Assembly: GCA_910578035.1 (NCBI GenBank)
Contig: CAJTOB010000010.1
Span: forward strand, 1-64,000
Reading direction: 5' to 3'
Origin: an uncultured Muribaculaceae bacterium
GTDB taxonomy: Bacteria; Bacteroidota; Bacteroidia; Bacteroidales; Muribaculaceae
Length of the DNA: 64,000 nt
In this document: piece after piece, positions 20,131-29,100 of the stretch
How positions within the stretch are numbered: position 1 is the first letter of the stretch
Layout: every line of letters begins with the position of its first letter
The notes under the pieces: generated by a model
The model's database searches: none
What the model was told of the DNA's origin: nothing
Seen by the model: the letters and a program-made list of their open reading frames with translations, nothing else
Translations under genes and position numbers: made by a program

Positions 20131-20712
20131 TTAGGCCTTGCGGCCCGGGAGTATGGATATGGAGGTGATTCCGCCTTTTTTTGCGCCGATGTAAGCCGGA
20201 ATGTGTATGTCGCCGCGTTCGATATCGCTCACATATATGGGATGGCTCACGCATACGGCATGTAGAGTGAATGTATCGCCGGGTTGCAGTTTGATGTTTT
20301 TTGAATCGGTGACACGAAACCTCATGTATGCCACACATTCTATTTCGCATGCTTTCCCGTTGCCCCAGCCGAGCAATATTCGGTCGCCGGTTTCGAGTGT
20401 GTCGGTATTAATCAGCGTTTTTTCAATGAAAGACGAGTCGTCGGCGCTTATGGCATTTCTATTTACCATAAACGATTCCCAATCTTTGAATTCATTGTAC
20501 TGTGCAAGTGTGTTCAGTGTGGTGACAGAGGGGAATCCTTTGTATTCGACATATCCCCATATGCGCTTTATTGACGACAGGCTCAGTGAGCGGCCGGTTT
20601 TTTTCTTTATCAAAAGGCTAAGCTCGTTGAATTCTGTCGGAGTGGCCGGAACATATCCAAGATTATTGTTTGTGATTTCGACAAGGGCTTCTAAAGCTAT
20701 ATTCTTTTCCAT
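20131..20712 (-). CDS. Small regulator-like protein, last gene of the kinase operon
   Basis: 193 residues. The N-terminal ~85 residues (ELSLLIKKKTGRSLSLSSIKRIWGYV ... TTLNTLAQYNEFKDWESF, quoted in parts) are a helical module often seen at the N-terminus of Bacteroidota proteins; the SSIKRIWGYV helix looks like a possible nucleic-acid-recognition helix, but that is a guess. The C-terminal ~100 residues are beta-rich (ETGDRILLGWGNGKACEIE ... LQPGDTFTLHAV). Start at 20712, six bases after the kinase stop; the longer frame upstream overlaps the kinase. Function unknown. Confidence 0.65.
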   Translation of the reverse strand: MEKNIALEALVEITNNNLGYVPATPTEFNELSLLIKKKTGRSLSLSSIKRIWGYVEYKGFPSVTTLNTLAQYNEFKDWESFMVNRNAISADDSSFIEKTLINTDTLETGDRILLGWGNGKACEIECVAYMRFRVTDSKNIKLQPGDTFTLHAVCVSHPIYVSDIERGDIHIPAYIGAKKGGITSISILPGRKA

Positions 20713-20717
20713 AATAA

Positions 20718-21638
20718 TCAAGCGTTTGTAATCAATAAATATATGATGGCTGCCGCAAGAGCCGTGATGACACAGAGCAATATGCCGGTAAGAGTTTTCG
20801 ACGATAGAAAACGCGAAAACGTGTCTGTAACCGACGACCCCGGTATGCGGAGCATTGATACGGATTGCGGGCGCTTTCTGGGGTTCTGTTTCCGGCATTT
20901 TTCAGCGAGTAGAGACAATGGTTCGTCGCCGCACACTGCGGCGAGCTCGTCGATAACGACTCCGAAAGAATATATGTCGGCCACAGCTGTCGGCCGGGCG
21001 CTGGGGTTGAGTTGCTCCGGGGCCATGTATTTTCTTGAGCCGGCAGGATTCTTGAGGATTATGAAATCGTTGCTGTCTGAAAGATTGAAATCTATGATTT
21101 TAACGACTCCACCCTGATGGGATACAAGAATATTGGACGGCTTGAGATCGCGGTGGAAAATCTGCTTGCTGTGTATATACCGCAAAGCGTCGGCTATCTG
21201 TGTGACGATAGATCTGGCGGCTGCGGATGTCATGTATTTCGGTTCGAGCAGACTTTCGAGCATGCACCCGTCAACATATTCGAGAACGATAACCTTGCCA
21301 ATGCCCTCAACAGTCTCAAGCCCTATGGTTCGCCTGATATTCGGATGGTCGAGCTGAATTCCTATCTCAAACTCCTTGGCAAGATTCATGGTATAGATAG
21401 GATCGTTGCGGTATTGCTCCTTAAGGCCCTTTAGAATAAAGCGCTTGCCATAGCGAGTGGCGGTATATATCTCTATCGGACCGTTGGCCGAGCTATATAT
21501 TGGCAGGATATTGGTGAATTCATTGGAGAACAGTTCGCCGAAATCCAGCTGCGACGCAGAATCATCGGTGCCGAGGTACTCCGAATCGGTATCATCCGGG
21601 AGATGCAGTCCTGTCTTGTGGTTGATACGCTTATCCAT
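20718..21638 (-). CDS. Eukaryotic-like Ser/Thr protein kinase, tail-anchored, DFN variant
   Basis: 306 residues. Kinase landmarks: Lys70 (RFILKGL), an alpha-C glutamate near 89-91, catalytic loop HRDLKPSN (162-169), metal-binding motif DFN (183-185) in place of DFG, APEQ (206-209), DIYSFG (221-226) and a late Arg257. The glycine-rich loop is not recognisable: the region is PIYSSANGPIEIYTATRYGK. A single hydrophobic C-terminal span (about 283-304) should anchor it with the kinase domain in the cytoplasm; there is no extracellular sensor part. It is in a tight operon with three envelope proteins and two lipoproteins (gaps 6-16 bases). Substrates are unknown. Confidence 0.88.
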   Translation of the reverse strand: MDKRINHKTGLHLPDDTDSEYLGTDDSASQLDFGELFSNEFTNILPIYSSANGPIEIYTATRYGKRFILKGLKEQYRNDPIYTMNLAKEFEIGIQLDHPNIRRTIGLETVEGIGKVIVLEYVDGCMLESLLEPKYMTSAAARSIVTQIADALRYIHSKQIFHRDLKPSNILVSHQGGVVKIIDFNLSDSNDFIILKNPAGSRKYMAPEQLNPSARPTAVADIYSFGVVIDELAAVCGDEPLSLLAEKCRKQNPRKRPQSVSMLRIPGSSVTDTFSRFLSSKTLTGILLCVITALAAAIIYLLITNA

Positions 21639-21649
21639 AATGGTTTTAT

Positions 21650-23287
21650 TTAAAATTCTTCAATTTTTTCGAAGAGGCCCCATTTTTTGTGTAGTCTGTA
21701 CGTTTGCCGGCAGCCTGCGGGAACGTGTAGTGTGCAGCTTCCGCAGATAGTCGAGTTTCCGTTGACAAATGCCTGGTCGGCGACGAACGGCGGTGTTGTC
21801 GCTGCTACAAAAATGTCTTTGACAGAAGTGCCGTCGAAGGCATAGTTGCCGATATATCGGGTGCCCGTTCCTAAATGGACGACAGAAAGATCTCTGCAGT
21901 TCTGGAACAGGCTTTCGGCTATGTTTGCGATATTGTCGGGAAATGATATTTCGCGGAGAGCCGAGCCGGCAAAGGCTCCGCGGCTGATAGATGTTACAGA
22001 CGGCGGTATTTCGAGGCTTGTGATTCCGGTGCCGTAGAAAGCATTCTCGCCTATGGACGTAACAGTGGGAGGCAGGCTGAATTGTCCGGTTTTTCCGAGT
22101 GGAAGCCAAATTATTTGTGTAACGTCATAGTTGTACAACACTCCATCGATAGCGGAAAAATTGCTGTTGGCTGCCGATACGATGATATTACTGAGCGAAG
22201 TACACTCCTCAGACGGCCAGATAGATGCTACAGACGCCGAAACGGTCAGCTTTTCAAGAGAACAGCAACGGGCAAAGGCGTTTCGAGCCAGGACTGTTGC
22301 TGTGGCAGGGAGGATAATTTCGCGCAGAGCCACACAATCGGCGAACAATCCGGTAGATACGATGTCTGTTTCTGTAAAGCGACTTCCGTCGTAGCTATAT
22401 CCGCCTTCGACGATATGCGCGTCTGTGAGGTCGAGCATATTCACGGCGCTTTCTATTGTCGATTCGCTCCCGGGAGCGCCGAGCAGACTGCGAAGGAATC
22501 GAAAGTCGTCGCCGTTGAGGGGCCCAGAAACAGACAGGAGCGGAATTTCTATCTTTGAGCTTCCCTCAAAGACCGCTGCCAGAGTGCCGGCCTCTCTGAT
22601 AACGATACTGTTGGATGTAGTATATTCGAGCGGCTGGCCCTTTGTTTCGCTAATCGAGTTGCTTGCAAAGGGTATGATGGAGTATGAGGTCATAGGCTGT
22701 AGACCTCCGATTATGATACGGTGCTGCCCTGCGGAGAGACCGTCAGAAGGCAGATATATACGGCGCGACGGCGTGTTTGTATTGATTTGTGTCACTTCGC
22801 AGCCCGCTTCCGCAATGGGCTCGCCTCCGTCGCTGATAATTTCGAATTCCACGATAATGCCGAGCGGCCCTGTCGACAAGGCTGTTGGCGCTGATACAGT
22901 TGGCGCTTCGTTGGGCTGAGTTGTGAAAGTGATAGTATTGGATTTTAGTCTGGCTGTAGCCGTTCCGGCTTCAAGGCAGCAGAAATAGGTCGTGCCGGGC
23001 CTGAGGTCGTGAAGGCGAACGGTTGCAATATCTGCAGTCGGGTCTTCAAGCGCCATCTGTAGTTCGATACCGTCTGTTTCTCCATATCTCAACATGGCGT
23101 AGGTCAGAGAGCCAGTGCCACGCTTATGGATACAGGCCGAAACGACGGCTTCGTTTCGTGTTATATCTTGAGCCGGGAGCATTTCCAGTATAGGCTCAAG
23201 ATTGTCGGGCCCCAATGAGCCCGAGCATCCGGCCAAAAAGGCCGAAATTGTTATACAAATAATTATATGAAGGCGACTTACAGACAT
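21650..23287 (-). CDS. Lipoprotein with fibronectin-like and BspA-type leucine-rich repeats
   Basis: 545 residues. Lipobox FLAGC (Cys21). Residues about 30-230 look like two fibronectin/Ig-type beta domains (DITRNEAVVSACI..., LRPGTTYFCCLEAG). From about 290 to 510 there are BspA/TpLRR-type repeats such as LREIILPATATVLARNAF, VTSIGENAFYGTGITSLEIP and VTSISRGAFAGSALREISFP. A Cys-containing C-terminal segment ends in WGLFEKIEEF. BspA-type repeats usually mediate binding to host or partner surfaces. It stands 12 bases before the kinase gene. Confidence 0.85.
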   Translation of the reverse strand: MSVSRLHIIICITISAFLAGCSGSLGPDNLEPILEMLPAQDITRNEAVVSACIHKRGTGSLTYAMLRYGETDGIELQMALEDPTADIATVRLHDLRPGTTYFCCLEAGTATARLKSNTITFTTQPNEAPTVSAPTALSTGPLGIIVEFEIISDGGEPIAEAGCEVTQINTNTPSRRIYLPSDGLSAGQHRIIIGGLQPMTSYSIIPFASNSISETKGQPLEYTTSNSIVIREAGTLAAVFEGSSKIEIPLLSVSGPLNGDDFRFLRSLLGAPGSESTIESAVNMLDLTDAHIVEGGYSYDGSRFTETDIVSTGLFADCVALREIILPATATVLARNAFARCCSLEKLTVSASVASIWPSEECTSLSNIIVSAANSNFSAIDGVLYNYDVTQIIWLPLGKTGQFSLPPTVTSIGENAFYGTGITSLEIPPSVTSISRGAFAGSALREISFPDNIANIAESLFQNCRDLSVVHLGTGTRYIGNYAFDGTSVKDIFVAATTPPFVADQAFVNGNSTICGSCTLHVPAGCRQTYRLHKKWGLFEKIEEF

Positions 23288-23302
23288 ATGAATATATTCC
23301 TG

Positions 23303-24283
23303 TTATTTTCCAAATTTTATTCCGACGCCGATTGAACCGAACCATTCGGAGCCTCTGATGCTTATCACAGAAGCGGATATGGCTATCTTTCCACAACTGA
23401 ACATCATGCCGGCTTCAAATGAAATTCCGCCTGTACTGTAGTGGGTGTTTTTCACATATCCGCCACCTTCAGACGGTGCCAATTCCCATAAAAGGGTGGT
23501 TTCCGAATAGCCCAGGCCTTCAAAGACCGTCAGTCTGTCGGTAAGACGGTGGGCCAGTCCGGCATTGGCTATAAGTGTGCTTTTTCGTGTGCGTCCGCTA
23601 TAAAACGGTGTCTTTCCGGCGATATTGCCGGTTTTGTCGCATTCGCCGGTCGCCGCTCCGGCCCGGCCAAAGTCTGACGCAACATGGACGAATGCTCCGT
23701 GGCGTTTCAGGGCCACGGCCATTATGCCTCCCGAAAAGCTCTTCGATCGGCCGCCATAGCCTGCAGTGGCGAGCAGGGAGACATTGAGCGGAATCGGTTT
23801 CTTTACCGGAGCGACAACAAGCGTATCTACACGCGTCACAACAAGCGTGTCGGTCACTGTAGTCACTACAGGAGGTGCAGAGGCTATGGCTGCAGGAGTG
23901 ACAGGTTCCTCTATGCGCATTTCATAAGTCATGTGGCTGACTATACGCTCAGGAAAACTATAGTCGCGCATTACTCCCCATTGGGGATGTTTTATAGTTA
24001 TCTTTTTGGAGCCGCGCGGCAGATAGAGCCATATTTCGCCTACTTTGTCCTCGCGTTTCACTATGCCGAGAGGTGTGGAGAATGCGAAGTCTTCGGAAGC
24101 GATTATCTTCAGCAGGCCACAGTCTTCGTCGTTGAGATCGCGCACAGGATTTATAAAGGCCGACACATCGCTGGGCAGTTGCCGGAACGACGACACTGAG
24201 AACCGCTGGGCTAAAGCGTCGGTCACACCGGCCAAAAATATCAGCGGCACGAGTAGAATGCGGACGAATCTGAGATCTGTCAT
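23303..24283 (-). CDS. Secreted PEGA-like/outer-membrane-barrel-like protein
   Basis: 326 residues with a cleavable signal (VTDALAQ, cleavage about residue 26). Residues about 40-130 resemble a PEGA-type domain (LLKIIASEDFAFSTPLG ... GEIWLYLPRGSKKITIKHP, read in parts). A linker with the repeat TDTLVVTRVDTLVV follows, then about 160 residues of alternating strands (NVSLLATAGYGG, GAFVHVASDFG, STLIANAGLAHRL) ending in SIGVGIKFGK, which looks like a small outer-membrane beta barrel. Such proteins are common in Bacteroidota but I cannot name a function. Operon gaps 15-16 bases on both sides. Confidence 0.7.
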   Translation of the reverse strand: MTDLRFVRILLVPLIFLAGVTDALAQRFSVSSFRQLPSDVSAFINPVRDLNDEDCGLLKIIASEDFAFSTPLGIVKREDKVGEIWLYLPRGSKKITIKHPQWGVMRDYSFPERIVSHMTYEMRIEEPVTPAAIASAPPVVTTVTDTLVVTRVDTLVVAPVKKPIPLNVSLLATAGYGGRSKSFSGGIMAVALKRHGAFVHVASDFGRAGAATGECDKTGNIAGKTPFYSGRTRKSTLIANAGLAHRLTDRLTVFEGLGYSETTLLWELAPSEGGGYVKNTHYSTGGISFEAGMMFSCGKIAISASVISIRGSEWFGSIGVGIKFGK

Positions 24284-24297
24284 AGCGTTGAAGTTGG

Positions 24298-25152
24298 TTA
24301 TTCAAGGTTAAAGTCGCCGATGCCTATTATGTCGTCATCATCGGGATTTTCTGACATTGATGGTTGCCATGTCCGCACATGAATCAGAGGCATAGACATA
24401 TTTCTGAAATCCCACAGCAGGAAAAGATATCCGTCGTCGCTATATGATCCGCACGAATATTTCTGACGTAGTGTGACACCATAGATGCCTTCCATAGTAG
24501 GATGTCGCATGATTCTGAAGTCGGAGAAGCTAACGTCTATCGGTTTGCCCGAATCGAATATGCGCGATAGTTTAGCGAGGTATTCGCGTTTGGAGCGGAG
24601 GTGATATATAACCTTGCTGTTGTTTCCGATAACCTCGGCCGGTCTATCGCTTGTCTTGACCATGTGGCCGACTATGATGAGGGCATTGTTGCTGAATACC
24701 TGGCGTATAAAGTCGATGTCGCGTGTGGTATATGATGTTCTCAGGTGCTCGCAGTAGCTCAGTATCTTGTGGCGGCTTACGGAGTCGGTCTCTTCGAGCC
24801 GCCCGCTAAGCAGTTTGGCCGCTTCCAGTCTGAAAGGATGGTCGGCTGTAATGTTGCGGGGCTCTATGTCGTCGAAAGTGCTTGTGGCGAGTTGCTGCAC
24901 GGGCATTTCTTTTTCAGTAGTATTGATAGCCGGAATTGTGTCTTTTTCCGGTAATTGTGTCGTTTTCGTTGCGCTTTCGGGCTTTGGCACAATGACAGCT
25001 GTATCTGGTGCAATAGCGGTAATTTCGTCGGCCGCCGTAAGCATAGGGTCTAAAATAACAGGCGGCCGCCTGTAAAGACAGGCAGCCAGCCATCCCATTA
25101 GCACGCTAATGGTCAAAAGCAAAAGATTAAGGTTCTTCCTTTTTATGGACAT
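24298..25152 (-). CDS. Membrane-anchored protein with NTF2-like domain
   Basis: 284 residues. One N-terminal transmembrane helix (about 9-26), a Pro/Thr/Glu-rich stalk (about 30-95) and a C-terminal globular region (about 110-280). In the latter, YCEHLRTSYTTRDIDFIRQVF followed by a beta-rich stretch (VIGNNSKVIYHLRSK ... DDGYLFLLWDFRN) is the pattern of an NTF2-like domain. Catalytic residues are not apparent; a binding role is more likely. Predicted topology puts the domain in the periplasm. It is second in the kinase operon. Confidence 0.65.
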   Translation of the reverse strand: MSIKRKNLNLLLLTISVLMGWLAACLYRRPPVILDPMLTAADEITAIAPDTAVIVPKPESATKTTQLPEKDTIPAINTTEKEMPVQQLATSTFDDIEPRNITADHPFRLEAAKLLSGRLEETDSVSRHKILSYCEHLRTSYTTRDIDFIRQVFSNNALIIVGHMVKTSDRPAEVIGNNSKVIYHLRSKREYLAKLSRIFDSGKPIDVSFSDFRIMRHPTMEGIYGVTLRQKYSCGSYSDDGYLFLLWDFRNMSMPLIHVRTWQPSMSENPDDDDIIGIGDFNLE

Positions 25153-25167
25153 TAAATATTGCGATTA

Positions 25168-26055
25168 TCAATTCCAGTTCGTAATCTCTCCTCCTATTTC
25201 TATCTTTATCTGCTCAGGATTCTTGTCTACCACGAGGTTGACTATATGGTGAATGCCGGGCTTGAAAAGGAACTTGCTCTCATAGAGGAACGAGACATCG
25301 TTCATTACCACTTCGATGAGGGGTACGCGGTTTTCGAGTCGCTGAGGCACCAGGATTGCCGAGTATGTGATCGGGCCGTCCTGTCGGGCGACAACGCTCT
25401 TGCGTTCGCCGCGAGCATTCTTGGTGGCAACTCCCACTGTAAGGTCTACAGTAGACGATGTGACAGTGTTGTGGATATAAACAGTGGCTTTTTCGGGTAT
25501 ATCGCCTTCGAAGTCCTCGCCTTTTATAAGGTTGATGGAAATTTTGCTCATGATGTGGCGGAACTGCAGGTTTATAGGATTATTTGTAGCCGACACCCCC
25601 TTGGCTGAAGCGAACAGAAAATCGGATGCCTCATAGTCGCTCATTGTTTCGGTCTGATTGCCGCTCTGATCGGTGTGGATTTCGAAGGGGAGGTCGGTGG
25701 TAGAGCTGATGGTGGCCGTGCGGGGGTAATATGCGTAAGCGTTATAGCTCCCGGCGTTCCAGTATAGAGGGCGCGAGGCATTCCATGACGAGCCCGTGAA
25801 AGTGAGCCCTTCGTTGTTTACGGTATTGCCCGACACTTCAAGCGGGAGACCGGCTTCAGACACAAAGAGGCCAACGACATCTCCGGTTTCAAAAGATGTC
25901 TCGGTTGCGCGCGATGCCGACGGGTGGCTGAACGTGAAATTTATGGCTACTTTACCGTTGGAATTGTTGTCAGGTTCCATTGACTCATCGGCGCAGGAGG
26001 TCAAGCCGATAGTCAAGAGTAAAACGCTGAATAGTGGTATTATATTGTGTTTCAT
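25168..26055 (-). CDS. Fimbrillin-family (Mfa-like) lipoprotein
   Basis: 295 residues with lipobox LTSCADE (Cys21). It has the features of Mfa-like fimbrillin domains: FETGDVVGLFV near residue 60, YNAYAYYPRT, DYEASDFLFA and LQFRHIMSKISINL. Such proteins form or cap thin surface fimbriae, or act as surface lipoproteins. It is the first gene of the six-gene kinase operon (15 bases to the next). No -7 box was seen directly upstream, so transcription may come through from the M64 gene. Confidence 0.85.
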   Translation of the reverse strand: MKHNIIPLFSVLLLTIGLTSCADESMEPDNNSNGKVAINFTFSHPSASRATETSFETGDVVGLFVSEAGLPLEVSGNTVNNEGLTFTGSSWNASRPLYWNAGSYNAYAYYPRTATISSTTDLPFEIHTDQSGNQTETMSDYEASDFLFASAKGVSATNNPINLQFRHIMSKISINLIKGEDFEGDIPEKATVYIHNTVTSSTVDLTVGVATKNARGERKSVVARQDGPITYSAILVPQRLENRVPLIEVVMNDVSFLYESKFLFKPGIHHIVNLVVDKNPEQIKIEIGGEITNWN

Positions 26056-26107
26056 TTTTTAATAGTGCATAGTTAAGGAGGGGAGAAGAATGAGAAAATA
26101 GAAAATC

Positions 26108-26194
26108 AGGCGAATAAGGGATTGGGGATTTACGGAAATTTGGTTGAGGGAGGTGCGTTAATGTGTTGTTATCTCCAGTCTGCCTTATTCGCCT
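26108..26194. repeat. 12-bp perfect inverted repeat between M64 fusion gene and fimbrillin gene
   Basis: AGGCGAATAAGG (26108-26119) and its exact complement (26183-26194) enclose 63 bases. The copies flank a 145-base intergenic region. The large loop argues against an ordinary terminator; an RNA switch, processing site or protein-binding pair is possible. Confidence 0.7.
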
Positions 26195-26199
26195 TTTAA

Positions 26200-29100
26200 T
26201 TATTTACGAAGAGGACTGCCTTTGTGGATATGCGGCGGAGTAGAGTACATGCCTATATTTACATGCCCTACGTCAATACTCCTTGATACGGCATTGGATG
26301 CCCTTTTGTCGAGAGCGGCAAATTCTTCGAAGTCGAACTCTTCGCCTGCATATCGTTTGATACGCTTCACGATACTCTCGCGACTGATAGTGCTGTAGTA
26401 GGGTATGTCGTTGTTCATGCAGCTGTTTTGCTCTGAGCGGTATACACCTCTGGTGTGCATATATCCGCCTTCGTAGATGTCTACTATGTCGCTGTAGCGC
26501 GGGTCGAAAATCAGATGACTCCAGCCTACTTCGTGCATTTTGCCGGTTAGTTCGAGGTTATCATACCAGCCGAGACCTTTGGCCCATAATACAGCATCGA
26601 CATGGCCGCAGCAGGAGCAGCCGCAGGCATCTATAAATGCGTTGTGATAGATATATTCGTCTCCGAGCTTGCCGAAACCATGTCCACCGGCCTCGTGCTG
26701 TATTACGCCGCGTGAGTCAAGTGGATAGCCGTATGTGCTTTTCGGACAGAAAGCGATGGCGGCTCCCGATTCCCACATCTGGCATATGCCGCCGTAGTCG
26801 GTGCTGTTCGGCACGATGATAATCAGAGTCTGGTCGATATTATCGGAATTGACTGTCGGGGCTTTCAAGGCATAATCGAACACCATATCATAGTCGCACT
26901 TCAGACCGACTCCTCCGGTAAAAGTAGTGCCGAAACGATTGGAGCGTATGGCGTTGACCGTTCCTACGCCCGATTCGGTCGACAGTGCGAAGGCCGTGTA
27001 GACATTGAAGTAATCGCGGTAGGAGGTATATGGCTCGATGCCGAAGAAGTATTCTATTTCCTGCTGCATATCGGCGAGATAGGACCCGTCGGATATGTTT
27101 TTCGCATCATAGCCGTCACCGATAATTACTATATTGATGCCGCCGTTGTTGCCTTTAGTAGCTCTCTGCAAGGTGAGATATTCGTCTTCGCCGTATTGGT
27201 AGCCATACTGCGTCACATGGCAACGGTGTGTATAATCTTTGTCTTTGAGGCGGAACACGACATCGCCTTCGCGCGATTCTGTGGCAGCCGATGATTTTAT
27301 GGTAAGTGTGATTTCGCTCTTTTTGCTGCCCGATGTCTGCGACAGTTCGCACCAGTCGGGTATCGATTCGACCTCCCAGTCGCCTTCAGCATCTATGACG
27401 AGCGTCTGCTTGTGCTCTGTACTCAGAGCGCAGGCTATCGACGGACGGCATACAAGCTCGTGATGTGCGGCAATACGCTTGAAATCGCACCAGCCGGGAG
27501 CGGTTGAGTATTGGATGATGGAGGGTTCGGGCACTTCAAGAGTAAAGTTGTCTTTGGCAACGCCATCGAATGCACCAGGCTGTATATAAGGCGGAATCTC
27601 GCTTTTACTTACGATTGAACCAATTCCGTAGCAGCCCTGGAAAGCACCCCCATCCTCATAGTAGCTTGCCTCATAGCGTATATTTTCGAGGCTTTCGGGA
27701 AAAACAAGCCCTTCGATACTACGACAATGTGCAAATGCACCAGCTCCAATAGTCAGAAGACCTTCGGCGAACTCGAGGGTTCCCATCAGGCGCCAGTTAT
27801 ATGCAAAAGCCTTGTCTCCAATAGTAACAAGATTTTTCGGCAATACAAGTTCGCCAGAGAAGTCGCAGCCTTCGAAAACGTTGTTATTGATGACTACAAG
27901 GTTCCGAGGAAGTACTAATTCTCCTTTAAAGTGACATCCACGAAATGCGGAAGACCCGATTGTACTAATACCATCGTGAAGAAGTAAGGTTCCGTCAAAT
28001 CCACAATCTGTAAATGTTTCTTCCGGAATATCTGTCACCCCTTGAGGGATTTCCAATGAACCAGTCAAATTCTTACAATTGCTAAAGGCGTGAGACCCTA
28101 ATCGTTTTAGTTTCGCCGGTAGTCGCAGACTTCCATAAAACCCTGTGCAACCATTGAATGCATAGCCTCGAATAAGCTCAACATTGTCAGGTATAATTAA
28201 TTCGCAAGTAAAGCCACAATCGGAGAATGAGCCACCGTAGTAATCTATGCCTTCGGATGCGTCAAAGTCTATATCGCCATTCTCCTTCTGCCCATTGCCT
28301 ATGTATTTTAGAGTTGATGGGAGGGATAAACTGCCGGTTAGAGATTTACAGCCTAAGAAAGCACCAGTTTGAATATCAATTACGCCTTCCGGAATGATCA
28401 AAGAACCAGTAAGATTCCGGCAACCGTAAAATGCCCTTGCTCCTATCGAATTTAGTTTGTCGGGTAGTATGACCCTTGTGAGGCTGCTTTTCCCGGAAAC
28501 CTTAGAGTTGTAATAGAATGCACTCGCGGGAATCTGGTCTTCCTTATTAACCATACCATATATTTCTTCTCTACCGAATGCTTTAATTTTAACCTCCTTA
28601 AGATTAAGTGCCTGAAGCGCATCCATGGAGTCTCGCATGAAATAGAAGTCGCGAGAATCGATTTCGCCGGTGATTTTCAGGTTTTTGAGGGTTTTATAGT
28701 CCTTGTTGGCGGCAGCTATACAGTCTTTCAGGGTGCCGGGTTCGGGAACATTCACTATCACATATTCCTTGGAAGTGGCATCGTGACTTACGAGGTCGTT
28801 TTCCCACGCCGTGATACTCTCACTGATGAGGGTGAGGGTAAAGTCGCCTGTCATTTCTTTTTTGTCGACACGAATGCCGAAATTATTCATTTTTCCGGCC
28901 ACGTACTCGAAAACCTCGTTTTTAGCGAATTTATATGGTATGCCACCGAGTGTGATGCTGAACATCGTAGTGCCTGCGGATATGGTCTGGGGCACGACGA
29001 TGGCGCGCCATTCGTCGCCGCGTTTCGACGGAATGATGGAGTTGGCTCCTATTTCGCCTTCCGGGGTAACAATACCTGTGGCGAGGTCGATTATGGCGTT

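Noticed and set aside
26120..26182. Invertible promoter (phase switch)
   Set aside because: The inverted repeats are short, no promoter box was seen in the segment and no site-specific recombinase is nearby; kept only as a structural observation.
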